From Candidatus Enterenecus merdae (GTDB lineage: Bacteria; Bacillota; Clostridia; Oscillospirales; Oscillospiraceae), in assembly GCA_018716385.1 (NCBI GenBank), contig DVJZ01000026.1, positions 80,778-144,777 on the forward strand: a DNA stretch of 64,000 bases, read 5' to 3'. Position 1 is the stretch's first letter. Each line of letters starts with the position of its first letter. The notes under the pieces are model-generated. The model saw nothing but the letters and a program-made list of their open reading frames with translations. It was not told the origin of the DNA and ran no database searches. This document shows positions 32,431 to 41,101 of the stretch, one piece after another. The translations under genes were made by a program, and so were the position numbers.

Positions 32431-33312
32431 ATGAAACATCGCAAGAAACTGCTGGCCACCCTGCTGGCCGGGGCCATGTGCCTGGCCCTTTCCGCCTGCG
32501 GTGGCGGCGACACGCCCGCCTCTGCCAGCCCCGCCTCGTCCGGCGCCGGCACGTCTGCCAGCCCCTCTGGGGAACCCCTGGCCGCCGACGTGCAGGCCAT
32601 CGTGGACCGGGGTGTGCTGCGGGTGGGTGTAAAGCCCGACGTACCCGGCTTCGGCTATCAGGACGTGCTCACCGAGGAGTATTCCGGCATGGAGGTCGAC
32701 CTGGCCCATCAGATCGCGCAGAGCCTGGGCGTGGACCGAGTGGCATTCACCCCCGTCACCGCCGCCACCCGAGGCCAGCTGCTGGACTCGGGGGACATTG
32801 ATATGGTCATCGCCACCTTCACCATCACTGACGAGCGCCGGGACAGTTGGAACTTCACCACCCCCTACTACACCGACGCGGTCTCCCTGCTGGTCAAAAC
32901 CGACAGCGGCATCGCCGACTATGCGGACCTGGAGGGCAAAGTCATCGGCGTCTCCACCGGCTCCACCTCAATGGAGTCGCTCATCGCCGTGGCGGCGGAG
33001 AACGGCGTCACCCTGACCCAGGCGGACAACTTCTCCGAGTACGCTACCTATCCCGAGATCAAAACCGCCCTGGACGCCGGCCGGGTGGACGCATTCTGCG
33101 TGGACGGCTCCATCCTGTCCGGCTATCTGGATGACAGCGTGGAGATCCTGGACTCCATCCGCTTCTCCCCCCAGGAGTACGGCATCGCCACCGCCCTGGC
33201 CAACACCGGCCTGGCCGAATATCTGGACGAGCTGATCAACACATGGCTGGATGACGGCACCATCGATCAGATGATCTCCGATAACGGCGTGGCCCCCTCC
33301 TTTGAGGGCTAA
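32431..33312 (+). CDS. Amino-acid ABC transporter substrate-binding lipoprotein
   Basis: A 293-residue lipoprotein of the SBP_bac_3 family, with lipobox LSAC and a Ser/Ala-rich tether before the mature domain at about residue 50. Motifs include GVLRVGVKPDVPGF, YSGMEVDLAHQIA and DMVIATFTITDERR. It captures a polar amino acid outside the cell. The exact ligand (glutamine, glutamate, arginine or cystine) cannot be told from these residues. A 147-base gap with a strong hairpin separates it from the permeases. Confidence 0.92.
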   Translation: MKHRKKLLATLLAGAMCLALSACGGGDTPASASPASSGAGTSASPSGEPLAADVQAIVDRGVLRVGVKPDVPGFGYQDVLTEEYSGMEVDLAHQIAQSLGVDRVAFTPVTAATRGQLLDSGDIDMVIATFTITDERRDSWNFTTPYYTDAVSLLVKTDSGIADYADLEGKVIGVSTGSTSMESLIAVAAENGVTLTQADNFSEYATYPEIKTALDAGRVDAFCVDGSILSGYLDDSVEILDSIRFSPQEYGIATALANTGLAEYLDELINTWLDDGTIDQMISDNGVAPSFEG

Positions 33313-33360
33313 GCCAGGCCGCACCAGCGGTCCATTGGGGATCGCCCCCAGAATTTCACC

Positions 33361-33388
33361 CGGGGCCGGAGCGGCAGCTCCGGCCCCG
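33361..33388 (+). repeat. Intercistronic 12-bp hairpin
   Basis: A perfect stem CGGGGCCGGAGC with loop GGCA and no U tract lies between the binding-protein and permease genes. Such structures often protect the upstream message and lower downstream expression; that role is inferred. Confidence 0.5.
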
Positions 33389-33459
33389 TCAGGAGCACCT
33401 CACCCACCCGGTGGGATGCCCCTGACGGAGCATACCACCCCGGCAAAGGAGGTTCTTGC

Positions 33460-34173
33460 ATGATTGAACAGATCCTGACCCCTTGGCGCTGGCAGACCCT
33501 GCTCACCCAATGGCCCACCCTGCTGCGCGCCTTTCTCACCACGCTGGAAGCTTCGGTGCTGGCCCTGCTGCTGGCCCTGGCGCTGGGCGTGATCTTTGGG
33601 CTGATGTCCACCTCCCACCACCGCCTGCCCCGGGTGGTGGCCCGGATCTACGTGGAGTTCTTCCAAAACACCCCGCTGATGATCCAGCTCTTCTTCGTCT
33701 TCTTCGCCCTGCCCTATGCGGGTGTCTCCCTGCCCTCCTTCGCCTGCGGGGTGCTGTGCGTGGGGGTGTACACCGGCGCGTACATCTCCGAGGTGGTGCG
33801 GGCGGGCATCCAGTCCATCCCGCTGGGACAGTTTGAGGCGGCCCACTCCCAGGGCTTCACCTACCTGCAGACCATGCTGCTGATCATCCTGCCCCAGACG
33901 GTGCGGATCATCCTGCCTCCCTTGGTCAACCAATGCGTCAACCTGATCAAGAACACCTCGGTGCTGGCCATGATCGCCGGGGGCGACCTGATGTATGTGG
34001 CCAACAACTGGGCCACCAACGGCAACGCCAGCTATGGCCCGGCCTATCTCATCAGCGGGGTGCTCTACTTCCTGCTGTGCTTCCCCCTGTCCACATGGGC
34101 CCGCCGGTATGAGGAGAAACTAAAGCGGCAGGACACCCAGCGCCCTGCCGCCGGAAAGGAGGCGGCCGCGTAA
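33460..34173 (+). CDS. Amino-acid ABC transporter permease
   Basis: A 237-residue HisM-type permease with about five helices. The EAA loop that contacts the ATPase is at about 125-155 (GQFEAAHSQGFTYLQTM). The N-terminal half contains the VEFFQNTPLMIQL signature of the polar-amino-acid family. Its stop overlaps the start of the second permease by one base, so the two are translationally coupled and form the channel. Confidence 0.93.
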   Translation: MIEQILTPWRWQTLLTQWPTLLRAFLTTLEASVLALLLALALGVIFGLMSTSHHRLPRVVARIYVEFFQNTPLMIQLFFVFFALPYAGVSLPSFACGVLCVGVYTGAYISEVVRAGIQSIPLGQFEAAHSQGFTYLQTMLLIILPQTVRIILPPLVNQCVNLIKNTSVLAMIAGGDLMYVANNWATNGNASYGPAYLISGVLYFLLCFPLSTWARRYEEKLKRQDTQRPAAGKEAAA

Positions 34174-34862
34174 TGTTTGACCAGCTTGCAGACCTGTTCA
34201 CCCCCACCATCCTGCTCTACCTGCTGCGGGGGTTTGCCATCACCCTGCGGGTGGCGGCCATCGCCATCCTGCTGTCCATCCTATTTGGCACCATCCTGGG
34301 CCTGATCCGCGCCTATGCCCCCAAGCCCCTGCGGATGCTGGCAGGGGCCTACATCGAGTGGTTCCGCAACACCCCCCACCTGCTGTGGGTAATGGTGTGC
34401 TTCATCGCCGCCCCCTTGCCCAGCGACTGGGCCCGGTGCGCCATGGCCTATGTACTCTTCACCTCTGCCATGATGGCCGAGGTCATCCGGGGTGGGCTGA
34501 ACGCCATCCCCAAGGGCCAGTTCGAGGCGGCCCACTCCCAGGGCTTCACCCTGGTGGGCACCCTGCGCTACATCATCCTGCCCCAATGCTTCCGGCGCAT
34601 TGTGCCCACCATGCTCAGCCAGATCATCACCGTGGTAAAGGACACCTCTTTCATGGCCCAGGTGGCGGTGGCCGAGCTGCTGTTCCGCACCAAGAACCTG
34701 ATGAGCATCTTCTACAACGTGGTGGGCCGGCAGATCACCGCCCCGGACGTGTTCCTGCTGTTCGGCTTTGCCATGCTGCTGTACTTCCTGGTGAACTTCG
34801 CCCTGTCGTGCATCGTGCGCTACCTGCAAAAGCGCAACCGCACCGACCTGCCCCACAGGTGA
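34173..34862 (+). CDS. Amino-acid ABC transporter permease
   Basis: A 229-residue partner permease of the same family. IEWFRNTPHLLWV corresponds to the signature and GQFEAAHSQGFTLVGTL is the EAA loop. It starts in the overlap TAATG with the upstream permease and is the last gene of the operon; a terminator begins 31 bases later. Confidence 0.93.
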   Translation: MFDQLADLFTPTILLYLLRGFAITLRVAAIAILLSILFGTILGLIRAYAPKPLRMLAGAYIEWFRNTPHLLWVMVCFIAAPLPSDWARCAMAYVLFTSAMMAEVIRGGLNAIPKGQFEAAHSQGFTLVGTLRYIILPQCFRRIVPTMLSQIITVVKDTSFMAQVAVAELLFRTKNLMSIFYNVVGRQITAPDVFLLFGFAMLLYFLVNFALSCIVRYLQKRNRTDLPHR

Positions 34863-34892
34863 TCTGCCCTAAAATCTTTCCCTGACCGCGCA

Positions 34893-34929
34893 AGCCCCCC
34901 AGCGCCATACTGGCGCTGGGGGGCTGTTT
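34893..34929 (+). terminator. Terminator of the ABC transporter operon
   Basis: A 15-bp perfect stem (AGCCCCCCAGCGCCA with its complement), loop TAC, then GTTTG. It lies between this operon and the convergent glycosyltransferase-like gene and may serve both. Confidence 0.75.
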
Positions 34930-34944
34930 GCCTGTCCCAGAGCG

Positions 34945-36828
34945 TCATCCCCAGGGGGTGAGGGCAATCTCCCCGCCGGCAACTTCCGCCCGGTAGAGCT
35001 GCCCCAGCCGAGTCCCCGGGGGCAGCAACTCCAGCAAGGCCTGGTCACACTCCATGAGGTAGAGATAGCCACAGTGGTTCTCTTGCAGCGCGGCGGACAG
35101 GGCATCGTAATCCGCCTGTCCCCCCTGATTCAGATAGGTGTAGGCGAAGGACACCGGAGAGGCGGCGTTGACCACCACGGGGTTCATCTCCGACTGGGTC
35201 AGCGCCAGCAGCACCCGGGCGCCGCTCTCCCGGTAGGGGACGGCCTCCAGCGCCTCCAGAAAGGCCCCGTAGTCCGTCTCGAAGCGGGCCCGGTGGGCCA
35301 GGCGGGAGGCGTCTATCTCATCGTGGATGAACCTGCGGTAGGCCTCGTCATAGCTGGTGCAACCCAGCAGGATCAGCGCCGTCAGCGCCCCCGCCACCCA
35401 TTGCCGCCGGGCAGGCAGCCCCCGCAGCTGCGCCCCGGGAGCCAGGCCCGAGGCCAGCGCCGCCACCAGCATCAAAAGCCCCGTGTTGGCCGGCTCACAG
35501 TACCGGCTCATCAGGGTGACGGCGTTGACGGGTTCGAAATACTGGCTCTCGTCATAGAACATGGTCAGCTGGCCCACGGACACCACGAAGTAGATCAGGA
35601 ACGTGACGCCCAGGATATAGGCCAGCAGCAGCTTCCCCCGCCCCTTGGGCACCGCGCCAAACCGCCACAACAGCGCGGCGGCACACACCAGCAGCACCAC
35701 GATGGCAAAGGGGGTCAGGTCGATGGCCAGGGTGCTCTCCCGGTGGACGGGGGTGAGGAAGAAGGCCTGGAGATAGGAGCGGATATACCCCCGGGTCACG
35801 GCGGAGTCCAGGAAGGTGCCGTTGGCCAGCTCAGACAGTCGTTGGGCGGCCCGGTCGAAGAACCCGCTGGCCAGGTATCCGCTGCGCTCCATCACCCGGC
35901 AGTAGATCGACCAGCTCTGGGCCAGGAGCACTGGGACCGCCAGCAGCAGGCCGGCAAAGCGGTACTCCCGCCGCCCCCGCCACCACAGCAGAAAGAACAG
36001 GCCGGCCAGCACGCTCCACAGCAAGCCGATACCTTTCATCAACGCCAGGTATCCGGCGGCCACCGCCAGCTCCCCCTTCCAAAAGGCCACCTGGCGGTCA
36101 GGGCGTAGGACGATCTTGCACAGGATCATCCCGAACAGGATGGCCATGACCGGGTCCACGCAGATGGTCCGGTACAGGGCGGTGCTGGACACGCCGGGCA
36201 GGCACAGGGCGCACAGGGGGATGAGCAGCCAGGTGACGGGCCGTCCCCTGGGATAGCGCGTCCAAAAAACCGCCCCCACGGAAAAGAGCATGAGGCTGCT
36301 GAAGATGAAGTAGCCAAAGAACAGATACTGCTCCTGGTAGCCGCCAAACAGGTGGGCAAACCACCACAGGATCAGCTGTAGACCCGGGCTGTAATCCCCA
36401 AACCCCTGGGCCACGTTGCTGTACCTGGCGGCAAAGCCCTCCCGGAAATACAGGCTCTTGGTGTCCGGGCCCCAGAAGTTGTAGGCGTCCCACTCCAGGA
36501 TCTGCTCCCCGCGCAGCAGCAGGCACATGACGGCCAGCAGCAGCACGCAGCCCCAGAGATAGGGATCGGCCAGCTGCCGCTTCAGCTCTTGAACCAGGGC
36601 CCTGGCGCCCTCTCTCCGAACGGTTCGGGCGGCCCAGAGGATCCCGCCCACTCCGGCCAGCAGCAGCACGCCATCGATCATCCCCATCCCCCCGAAGAAG
36701 GCCAGGACATAGAGGATCAGCCCGATGGCGCACAACAAGTAGGGGGCCAGCTCCACCGGCCGACGCCCGGTGCGCCAGGCCAGGGCAAATAGGGCGCAAA
36801 ACAGCCCCAGCAGGGAGAAAACCGCCAT
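34945..36828 (-). CDS. GT-C-like polytopic membrane protein
   Basis: A 627-residue protein with about 11-13 transmembrane helices. An early extracytoplasmic loop (about 100-130) contains EWDAYNFWGPD, resembling the acidic motif of GT-C glycosyltransferases that use polyprenyl-phosphate sugars. The C-terminal 150 residues are a soluble outward-facing domain. It is the last gene of the leftward MBOAT/ACP operon, five bases after the GT2-GtrA gene, whose product could supply a polyprenyl-linked sugar. The assignment is by architecture only and the donor and acceptor are unknown. Confidence 0.65.
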   Translation of the reverse strand: MAVFSLLGLFCALFALAWRTGRRPVELAPYLLCAIGLILYVLAFFGGMGMIDGVLLLAGVGGILWAARTVRREGARALVQELKRQLADPYLWGCVLLLAVMCLLLRGEQILEWDAYNFWGPDTKSLYFREGFAARYSNVAQGFGDYSPGLQLILWWFAHLFGGYQEQYLFFGYFIFSSLMLFSVGAVFWTRYPRGRPVTWLLIPLCALCLPGVSSTALYRTICVDPVMAILFGMILCKIVLRPDRQVAFWKGELAVAAGYLALMKGIGLLWSVLAGLFFLLWWRGRREYRFAGLLLAVPVLLAQSWSIYCRVMERSGYLASGFFDRAAQRLSELANGTFLDSAVTRGYIRSYLQAFFLTPVHRESTLAIDLTPFAIVVLLVCAAALLWRFGAVPKGRGKLLLAYILGVTFLIYFVVSVGQLTMFYDESQYFEPVNAVTLMSRYCEPANTGLLMLVAALASGLAPGAQLRGLPARRQWVAGALTALILLGCTSYDEAYRRFIHDEIDASRLAHRARFETDYGAFLEALEAVPYRESGARVLLALTQSEMNPVVVNAASPVSFAYTYLNQGGQADYDALSAALQENHCGYLYLMECDQALLELLPPGTRLGQLYRAEVAGGEIALTPWG

Positions 36829-36832
36829 GCCC

Positions 36833-37876
36833 TCACCCTCTCTCCGCCGGCGATCCGGTCACCTCCCGGAAGATGAGCCGGCGCTGCACCCAGTAGTTGA
36901 CCACGAACAGCACCCCGTCCACCAGCGCCTTGATCAGCGTCAGGGGCAGGGGCAGCGGGCGCAGGAGGATGACCAGGCCGCCGCTGGCCAGCATGGCGCA
37001 GACCCACAGCAGCGCATATTTCCAGAACTGGCTCCAGGTACGCTTGCGCACCTGGAAGCTCCAGCGCTGGTTGAGCTTGAAGTTGACATAACCTGACACA
37101 CACCGGGCCAGGGCGGTGGCGGCCAGGATGCCCAACCGAGGGGCAAGCAGGGCGAACAGCAACAGATCCACCCCACAGCCCGCCAGGGAGGAGGCCGCAT
37201 ACTTCAGGGGCCGCTGATAGATCCGCGCGCTGTCCACCACCGTGCGGAAGTGGGAGCCGCGGTTGTTGTCCTCGTAGACGGTCTGGATGGGGATCATCTG
37301 GATGGGATAGCGGGCCTGGGTCACCTCGGTGAGCATATTGGTCTCATACTCGTACCGCTCCCCAGGCAGGTCCAGCAGCAACTGGAACAGCGCCCGGGGA
37401 AGGCCCCGCAGGCCGGTCTGGGTGTCCGGGCAGTCCAGGCCCGTGCCCAGGCGGACAAAGAAGGATGTAATCCGGTTGCCCATCCGGGAGCGCCAGGGCA
37501 CATTTCCTCCGGAGAAGTCCCGGATGCCCAGCACGAAGGGGTGATCCGGCCCGGCCAATGCCTGGGCCACCCGGCGGATGTCCTGGGGCAGGTGCTGTCC
37601 GTCCGCGTCCGCGGTGACCACCCCGGACAGGGCGGGGAAGCGCTCCAGGGCGGCGCGCAGCCCGGTCTTTAGGGCCGCCCCCTTGCCCCGGTTGACATCG
37701 TGGCGCACCACCACCGCGCCCAGGGCCTCCACCTGCTGGAAAACCTGGGCGTAGGAGGGGCCCGAGCCGTCGTCCACCACCACGATGTCCCCCATCCCCT
37801 CCCGCAGGCAGCCCTGGACCACCGCGGGCAGGTGGCCGTCGGGGTTGAGCGAGGGGATCAAAACAACGCTGTCCAT
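36833..37876 (-). CDS. GT2 glycosyltransferase fused to a GtrA-like membrane domain
   Basis: A 347-residue fusion. Residues 1-215 are a GT-A fold family 2 transferase with DDGS (35-38), the NRGKG loop and DADGQH (90-95), similar to dolichyl- or undecaprenyl-phosphate glucose synthases. Residues 225-345 form four helices with a GtrA pattern (LAGCGVDLLLFALL, YVNFKLNQRWSF). Family knowledge: GtrA flips polyprenyl-phosphate sugars. One polypeptide could make and move the lipid-linked sugar. AAAGGAGG supports the ATG. It lies between the FkbH-like gene and the GT-C-like gene. Confidence 0.88.
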   Translation of the reverse strand: MDSVVLIPSLNPDGHLPAVVQGCLREGMGDIVVVDDGSGPSYAQVFQQVEALGAVVVRHDVNRGKGAALKTGLRAALERFPALSGVVTADADGQHLPQDIRRVAQALAGPDHPFVLGIRDFSGGNVPWRSRMGNRITSFFVRLGTGLDCPDTQTGLRGLPRALFQLLLDLPGERYEYETNMLTEVTQARYPIQMIPIQTVYEDNNRGSHFRTVVDSARIYQRPLKYAASSLAGCGVDLLLFALLAPRLGILAATALARCVSGYVNFKLNQRWSFQVRKRTWSQFWKYALLWVCAMLASGGLVILLRPLPLPLTLIKALVDGVLFVVNYWVQRRLIFREVTGSPAERG

Positions 37877-37898
37877 AGCGCCCTCCTTTCCGGCCACC

Positions 37899-38945
37899 TC
37901 AGGCCCCGGCGTCCGGGAGCTGGACCGCGAGATAGGGGGGGAAGGGGATGGGCTCTGCCTTGGCGTACTCCAGCAGAAGGTTGGCCCCATCCTCCTCCAC
38001 CTCGTCAAATCCCGCCAGCTTGTAGGTGATATACATGATCCGGTTGTGCTCGGTCTCTAAAAATTCCGCCTGGAGCGCCTTCCCCTCCGCCTGGGCCAGC
38101 TGGGTGGCGTAGGCCAGCAGGGCCGAGCCGATCCCCCGGGTCATCACCCGGCAGGAGACGATCAACAGCTTCAGGCGCAGGGCCTGGGCCTGCCGCTCCA
38201 GCAGCAACAGGCCCACTTTGCCGCTGTCGCCATAGCGGTCCTGGAGCCCGCAGATGCAGAAGATGTGCTCCGGCGACTGGGCCAGGGCCAGCAGCTGCTC
38301 ATAGGAGTAGGTGTACCCGGTGGAGTTGAGCTGGTGGGTGCGCACCGTCAGCTCCTCCACCCGCTGCAGGTCCTCCTGCGTCACCCGGGTGATCTCCATG
38401 CGCATGCCCAGCGTGGCCAAAAACTCCTCCGCGCTGCCCCCAAAGTCCCGCTCCGCCGCCTGGCGGTTCAGGTCCGCCTGGTACATCTTGCGGCGGTTGG
38501 CCGAGTCCTGGGTGATGAAGCGCACACGGCACTCCGGCAGCTGGGGCAAGCCGGCGGCCTGGGCCGCGTCATAGGTGCGCACCTTGGGGTGGGCAAAGCG
38601 CACCTCGTCCCGCTCAAAGGGGCTGTCGTCCACAAAGGCCACCGCCTCGGGCTTGAGGTTGAGGGTGTCCAGGATGGCCTGCACCGCCCCGGACTTGGGC
38701 CCCCAGGAGATCTGGGGGCACAGGAAGTAGTCGGCCAGGCCAAAGGCCTCCAGCCGCTTTAGGGCAGGGGAGGCGTCGTTCTTGGAGGCCACGGACTGGA
38801 TGATGCCCCGGCGGTCCAGCTCCCGGATGGCGTCGGCCACGCCGGGGCGCAGCGCCTGGGCGCCCCCCTCGGTCAGGGTCCCCTCCCACACGGTGCCGTC
38901 CAAGTCCCAGATCACGCACTTGACCTGCGCGGGCTTGTCAGCCAT
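37899..38945 (-). CDS. FkbH-like HAD-IIIC enzyme with GNAT-like C-terminus
   Basis: A 348-residue protein. The N-terminal HAD domain has catalytic WDLDGTVW (Asp14, Asp16), ASKND and the FVDDSPFE motif typical of FkbH-type phosphatases; about 190-348 resembles an acetyltransferase fold. Family knowledge: FkbH proteins dephosphorylate 1,3-bisphosphoglycerate and load the glyceryl group on an acyl carrier protein in polyketide pathways. Here the carrier protein gene directly precedes it with an eight-base overlap, which supports a loading role. No polyketide synthase is present. The carried group could be glyceryl or another acyl chain. Confidence 0.82.
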   Translation of the reverse strand: MADKPAQVKCVIWDLDGTVWEGTLTEGGAQALRPGVADAIRELDRRGIIQSVASKNDASPALKRLEAFGLADYFLCPQISWGPKSGAVQAILDTLNLKPEAVAFVDDSPFERDEVRFAHPKVRTYDAAQAAGLPQLPECRVRFITQDSANRRKMYQADLNRQAAERDFGGSAEEFLATLGMRMEITRVTQEDLQRVEELTVRTHQLNSTGYTYSYEQLLALAQSPEHIFCICGLQDRYGDSGKVGLLLLERQAQALRLKLLIVSCRVMTRGIGSALLAYATQLAQAEGKALQAEFLETEHNRIMYITYKLAGFDEVEEDGANLLLEYAKAEPIPFPPYLAVQLPDAGA

Positions 38946-39201
38946 TCCCTTCACCCCCGTCGCCCAGGCGCCGCTGGACCAGCTCAGCCATGGCGTCGAT
39001 GGTGTGGAAGTTCTGCTCCGTGATGTCCCGGCGGCCCAGTTTGAGATGGAACTCCCGCTCGATGAACTGCACGATCTGCAGGGCGAATAGGGAGGTGATA
39101 TACTTGCTCTGAAACAGCTCCGTGTCATATTGGAGCCCGTCCGCCTGCTTCAATTGAATGAGAAACTGATAGATGCGTTCCTTGATGGCTTGCGCTTCCA
39201 T
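38938..39201 (-). CDS. Acyl carrier protein
   Basis: An 87-residue carrier protein with the four-helix pattern. The 4'-phosphopantetheine site appears to be Ser37 in YITSLFALQIV, replacing the classic DSL with TSL; the following helix IVQFIEREFHLKL is typical. It overlaps the FkbH-like gene by eight bases. AAGGAGG lies eight bases before the ATG used, while the ATG two codons earlier is too close. A phosphopantetheinyl transferase is encoded divergently from this operon, so the carrier should be activated. It resembles DltC in context, but no dltA-like ligase is present. Confidence 0.82.
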   Translation of the reverse strand: MEAQAIKERIYQFLIQLKQADGLQYDTELFQSKYITSLFALQIVQFIEREFHLKLGRRDITEQNFHTIDAMAELVQRRLGDGGEGNG

Positions 39202-39228
39202 GTCCATTGCCTCCTTATCCCTATGGGC

Positions 39229-41076
39229 TCACTGTATGGCCTGTAACGATTCCTCGATCCGCTCCAGCAGGGCCTGGGCCGTCAGCCCGCCCTCCACCGT
39301 GAGCCGCCGCAGCTGGTAGAGGGACTGCTGCGCCCCCTTCAGCAGCTGGTTGGCTCCGCTCTGGGTGGTGACGCTCACCTGCACACCCAGCTCCTGCAGC
39401 ACCACCTCGGACAGGGGGGAGCACAGCCCGTTGGGATAGGTGTACACCGGGCAGGTCTCACCCACCGCCTCCTCCAGCTGCTGCCGGGCCTGGAGGTAAT
39501 CCTGGGTGAGGGCGGCGACGTACGCCTGCTCGCTCTCCCCCTCCATCTGGAGCACCCCCTGCCGGCAGCCCTCCCCATCCAGGGCGGCCACCTGGTGCAT
39601 GTCATAGCTGTGGGTGGTCAGAGTCAGCACCCCCCGCTGCACCCAGGGCAGGGCCTCCTCCAGAGAGAAGTGGGGGGTGATGGGCTGGCCGGTGTCCTTG
39701 TAAGTGGATTTCCCCACGGACACGCCAATGACGGCGATGTTGGCCGTAAAGCCGTACTGCTCCAGCAGAGGGGCGGCCAGCTCCAGGTTGTTCCGGTAGC
39801 CGTCGTCAATGGTGATCACCACCGGCTTGTCCGGCAGGTCGGTCCCCTGGGTGACAAAGTCGATGAGCTGCTGATAGCTCACGCTGGTATACCCCGCGTC
39901 CCGCAGGGCCTGGAGCTGGGCCTCAAAGTCAGAGGCGAGCACAGTCGTGCCGCTGACCTCGTCCTCCCGATCTGTAAAGGAGTGGTACATCAGGATGGGC
40001 ACCTGGGCGGTGAGTTCCTCCCCACCCTCCCCCTGGGCATAAGCGGCCTGGATCACCTCCGCCACGTTCTCCGCCGTGGTCAGCGCGCCAAAGCCCTCGG
40101 GCACATAGACCGACGCATCGTCAAACAGGGTGGCCAGCACCATCGCCCCGGCGTTGTTGCGAAAATGCTGCACGTCGTAGAAGTAACGCAGGTCCCCGTT
40201 GATGCTGTTGTTGCCCCAAAAGGCGTAGAAGTCGTCGATCTGAGCCGCCCGGGTCCAGAACTCCTCCACCCCCTCCCGGGGGTAGGCGGAAAACTCCGCC
40301 TGGGACACGGGCACGCCCACCATGGTGAATCCGATGCCGTTTTGGTCGCACAAGTCCTTGATCTGCTGGATGGCGGAGATGGCCTCGTCGATGTAGTCCA
40401 TGGACGCGGGGGCCAGGGTGGTGGCCATCCCCTCGTAGGCCAGGTAGCTGGCCATGTCCTGAATGGGGGAGGAGTCCCGCAAGGTCTTGTCATAAACCCC
40501 CGTCTCGGGCACATAGACCGTGGAGTCGTCGGGCAGGTAACCTGCGTCCAGGCGGCTGACCAGCTTGTCCCAGGCATAGCCCAGGTTGGCGAAGAGATAG
40601 CGACCGTAAAACAGCAGGCCGCTCTCCCCGCACACCTTGCCGTGCATCGCCTGGCGCAGGTCGGACTGGCTGCCCTGGTCATAGAGGCTGGCGCTCTCCG
40701 GGTCGATGGTCAGCAGGATATGCTCCACCTGGTAGTGCTCCACCAGGTAGGCGGCCAGCTGCGCCTCGTCCAGCAGATCCCCGCCGTACCAGGTCATGTT
40801 GTAGTAGCGGTCCCCGGTGTAGGCGTTGAGCGCCTCCACGCTGAGGGAGGAGGCTTTGGAGCTGCCGATGACATAGGCGTTGTAGTCCTGGTAGTGCTGG
40901 TCCAGATAGGCGATCTTGGCCACCCTGGGGTTCTGGGTCATGTCGTAGGCATACCATTGGAAGAACCGGTCGCCAAACACCCCGAAGGGGTCTACGATCA
41001 CATTGCAGGCCGCCAGCAAAACCACCCCGCCCAGCAGCGCGGCCAGGAATCCCAAAAGCCACTTTTTGACCGACAT
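39229..41076 (-). CDS. SGNH/AlgJ-like domain fused to a NodB polysaccharide deacetylase
   Basis: A 615-residue membrane-anchored fusion. An N-terminal helix (about 5-24) is followed by an SGNH-hydrolase-like domain (about 60-315) with GSS at 71-73 (candidate nucleophile Ser73) and DVQH, giving Asp301/His304, as in AlgJ, DltD and PatB partners of MBOAT proteins. Residues 355-600 are a NodB deacetylase with Asp424/Asp425 in TIDDG, HSYDMH (His489, His494) and YPNG at 547-550. One protein could both transfer acyl groups and deacetylate N-acetyl sugars. It lies 25 bases after the MBOAT gene. Confidence 0.85.
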   Translation of the reverse strand: MSVKKWLLGFLAALLGGVVLLAACNVIVDPFGVFGDRFFQWYAYDMTQNPRVAKIAYLDQHYQDYNAYVIGSSKASSLSVEALNAYTGDRYYNMTWYGGDLLDEAQLAAYLVEHYQVEHILLTIDPESASLYDQGSQSDLRQAMHGKVCGESGLLFYGRYLFANLGYAWDKLVSRLDAGYLPDDSTVYVPETGVYDKTLRDSSPIQDMASYLAYEGMATTLAPASMDYIDEAISAIQQIKDLCDQNGIGFTMVGVPVSQAEFSAYPREGVEEFWTRAAQIDDFYAFWGNNSINGDLRYFYDVQHFRNNAGAMVLATLFDDASVYVPEGFGALTTAENVAEVIQAAYAQGEGGEELTAQVPILMYHSFTDREDEVSGTTVLASDFEAQLQALRDAGYTSVSYQQLIDFVTQGTDLPDKPVVITIDDGYRNNLELAAPLLEQYGFTANIAVIGVSVGKSTYKDTGQPITPHFSLEEALPWVQRGVLTLTTHSYDMHQVAALDGEGCRQGVLQMEGESEQAYVAALTQDYLQARQQLEEAVGETCPVYTYPNGLCSPLSEVVLQELGVQVSVTTQSGANQLLKGAQQSLYQLRRLTVEGGLTAQALLERIEESLQAIQ

Positions 41077-41101
41077 AGCAAGCTCCTTTTGCGCCAGAGG
41101 C

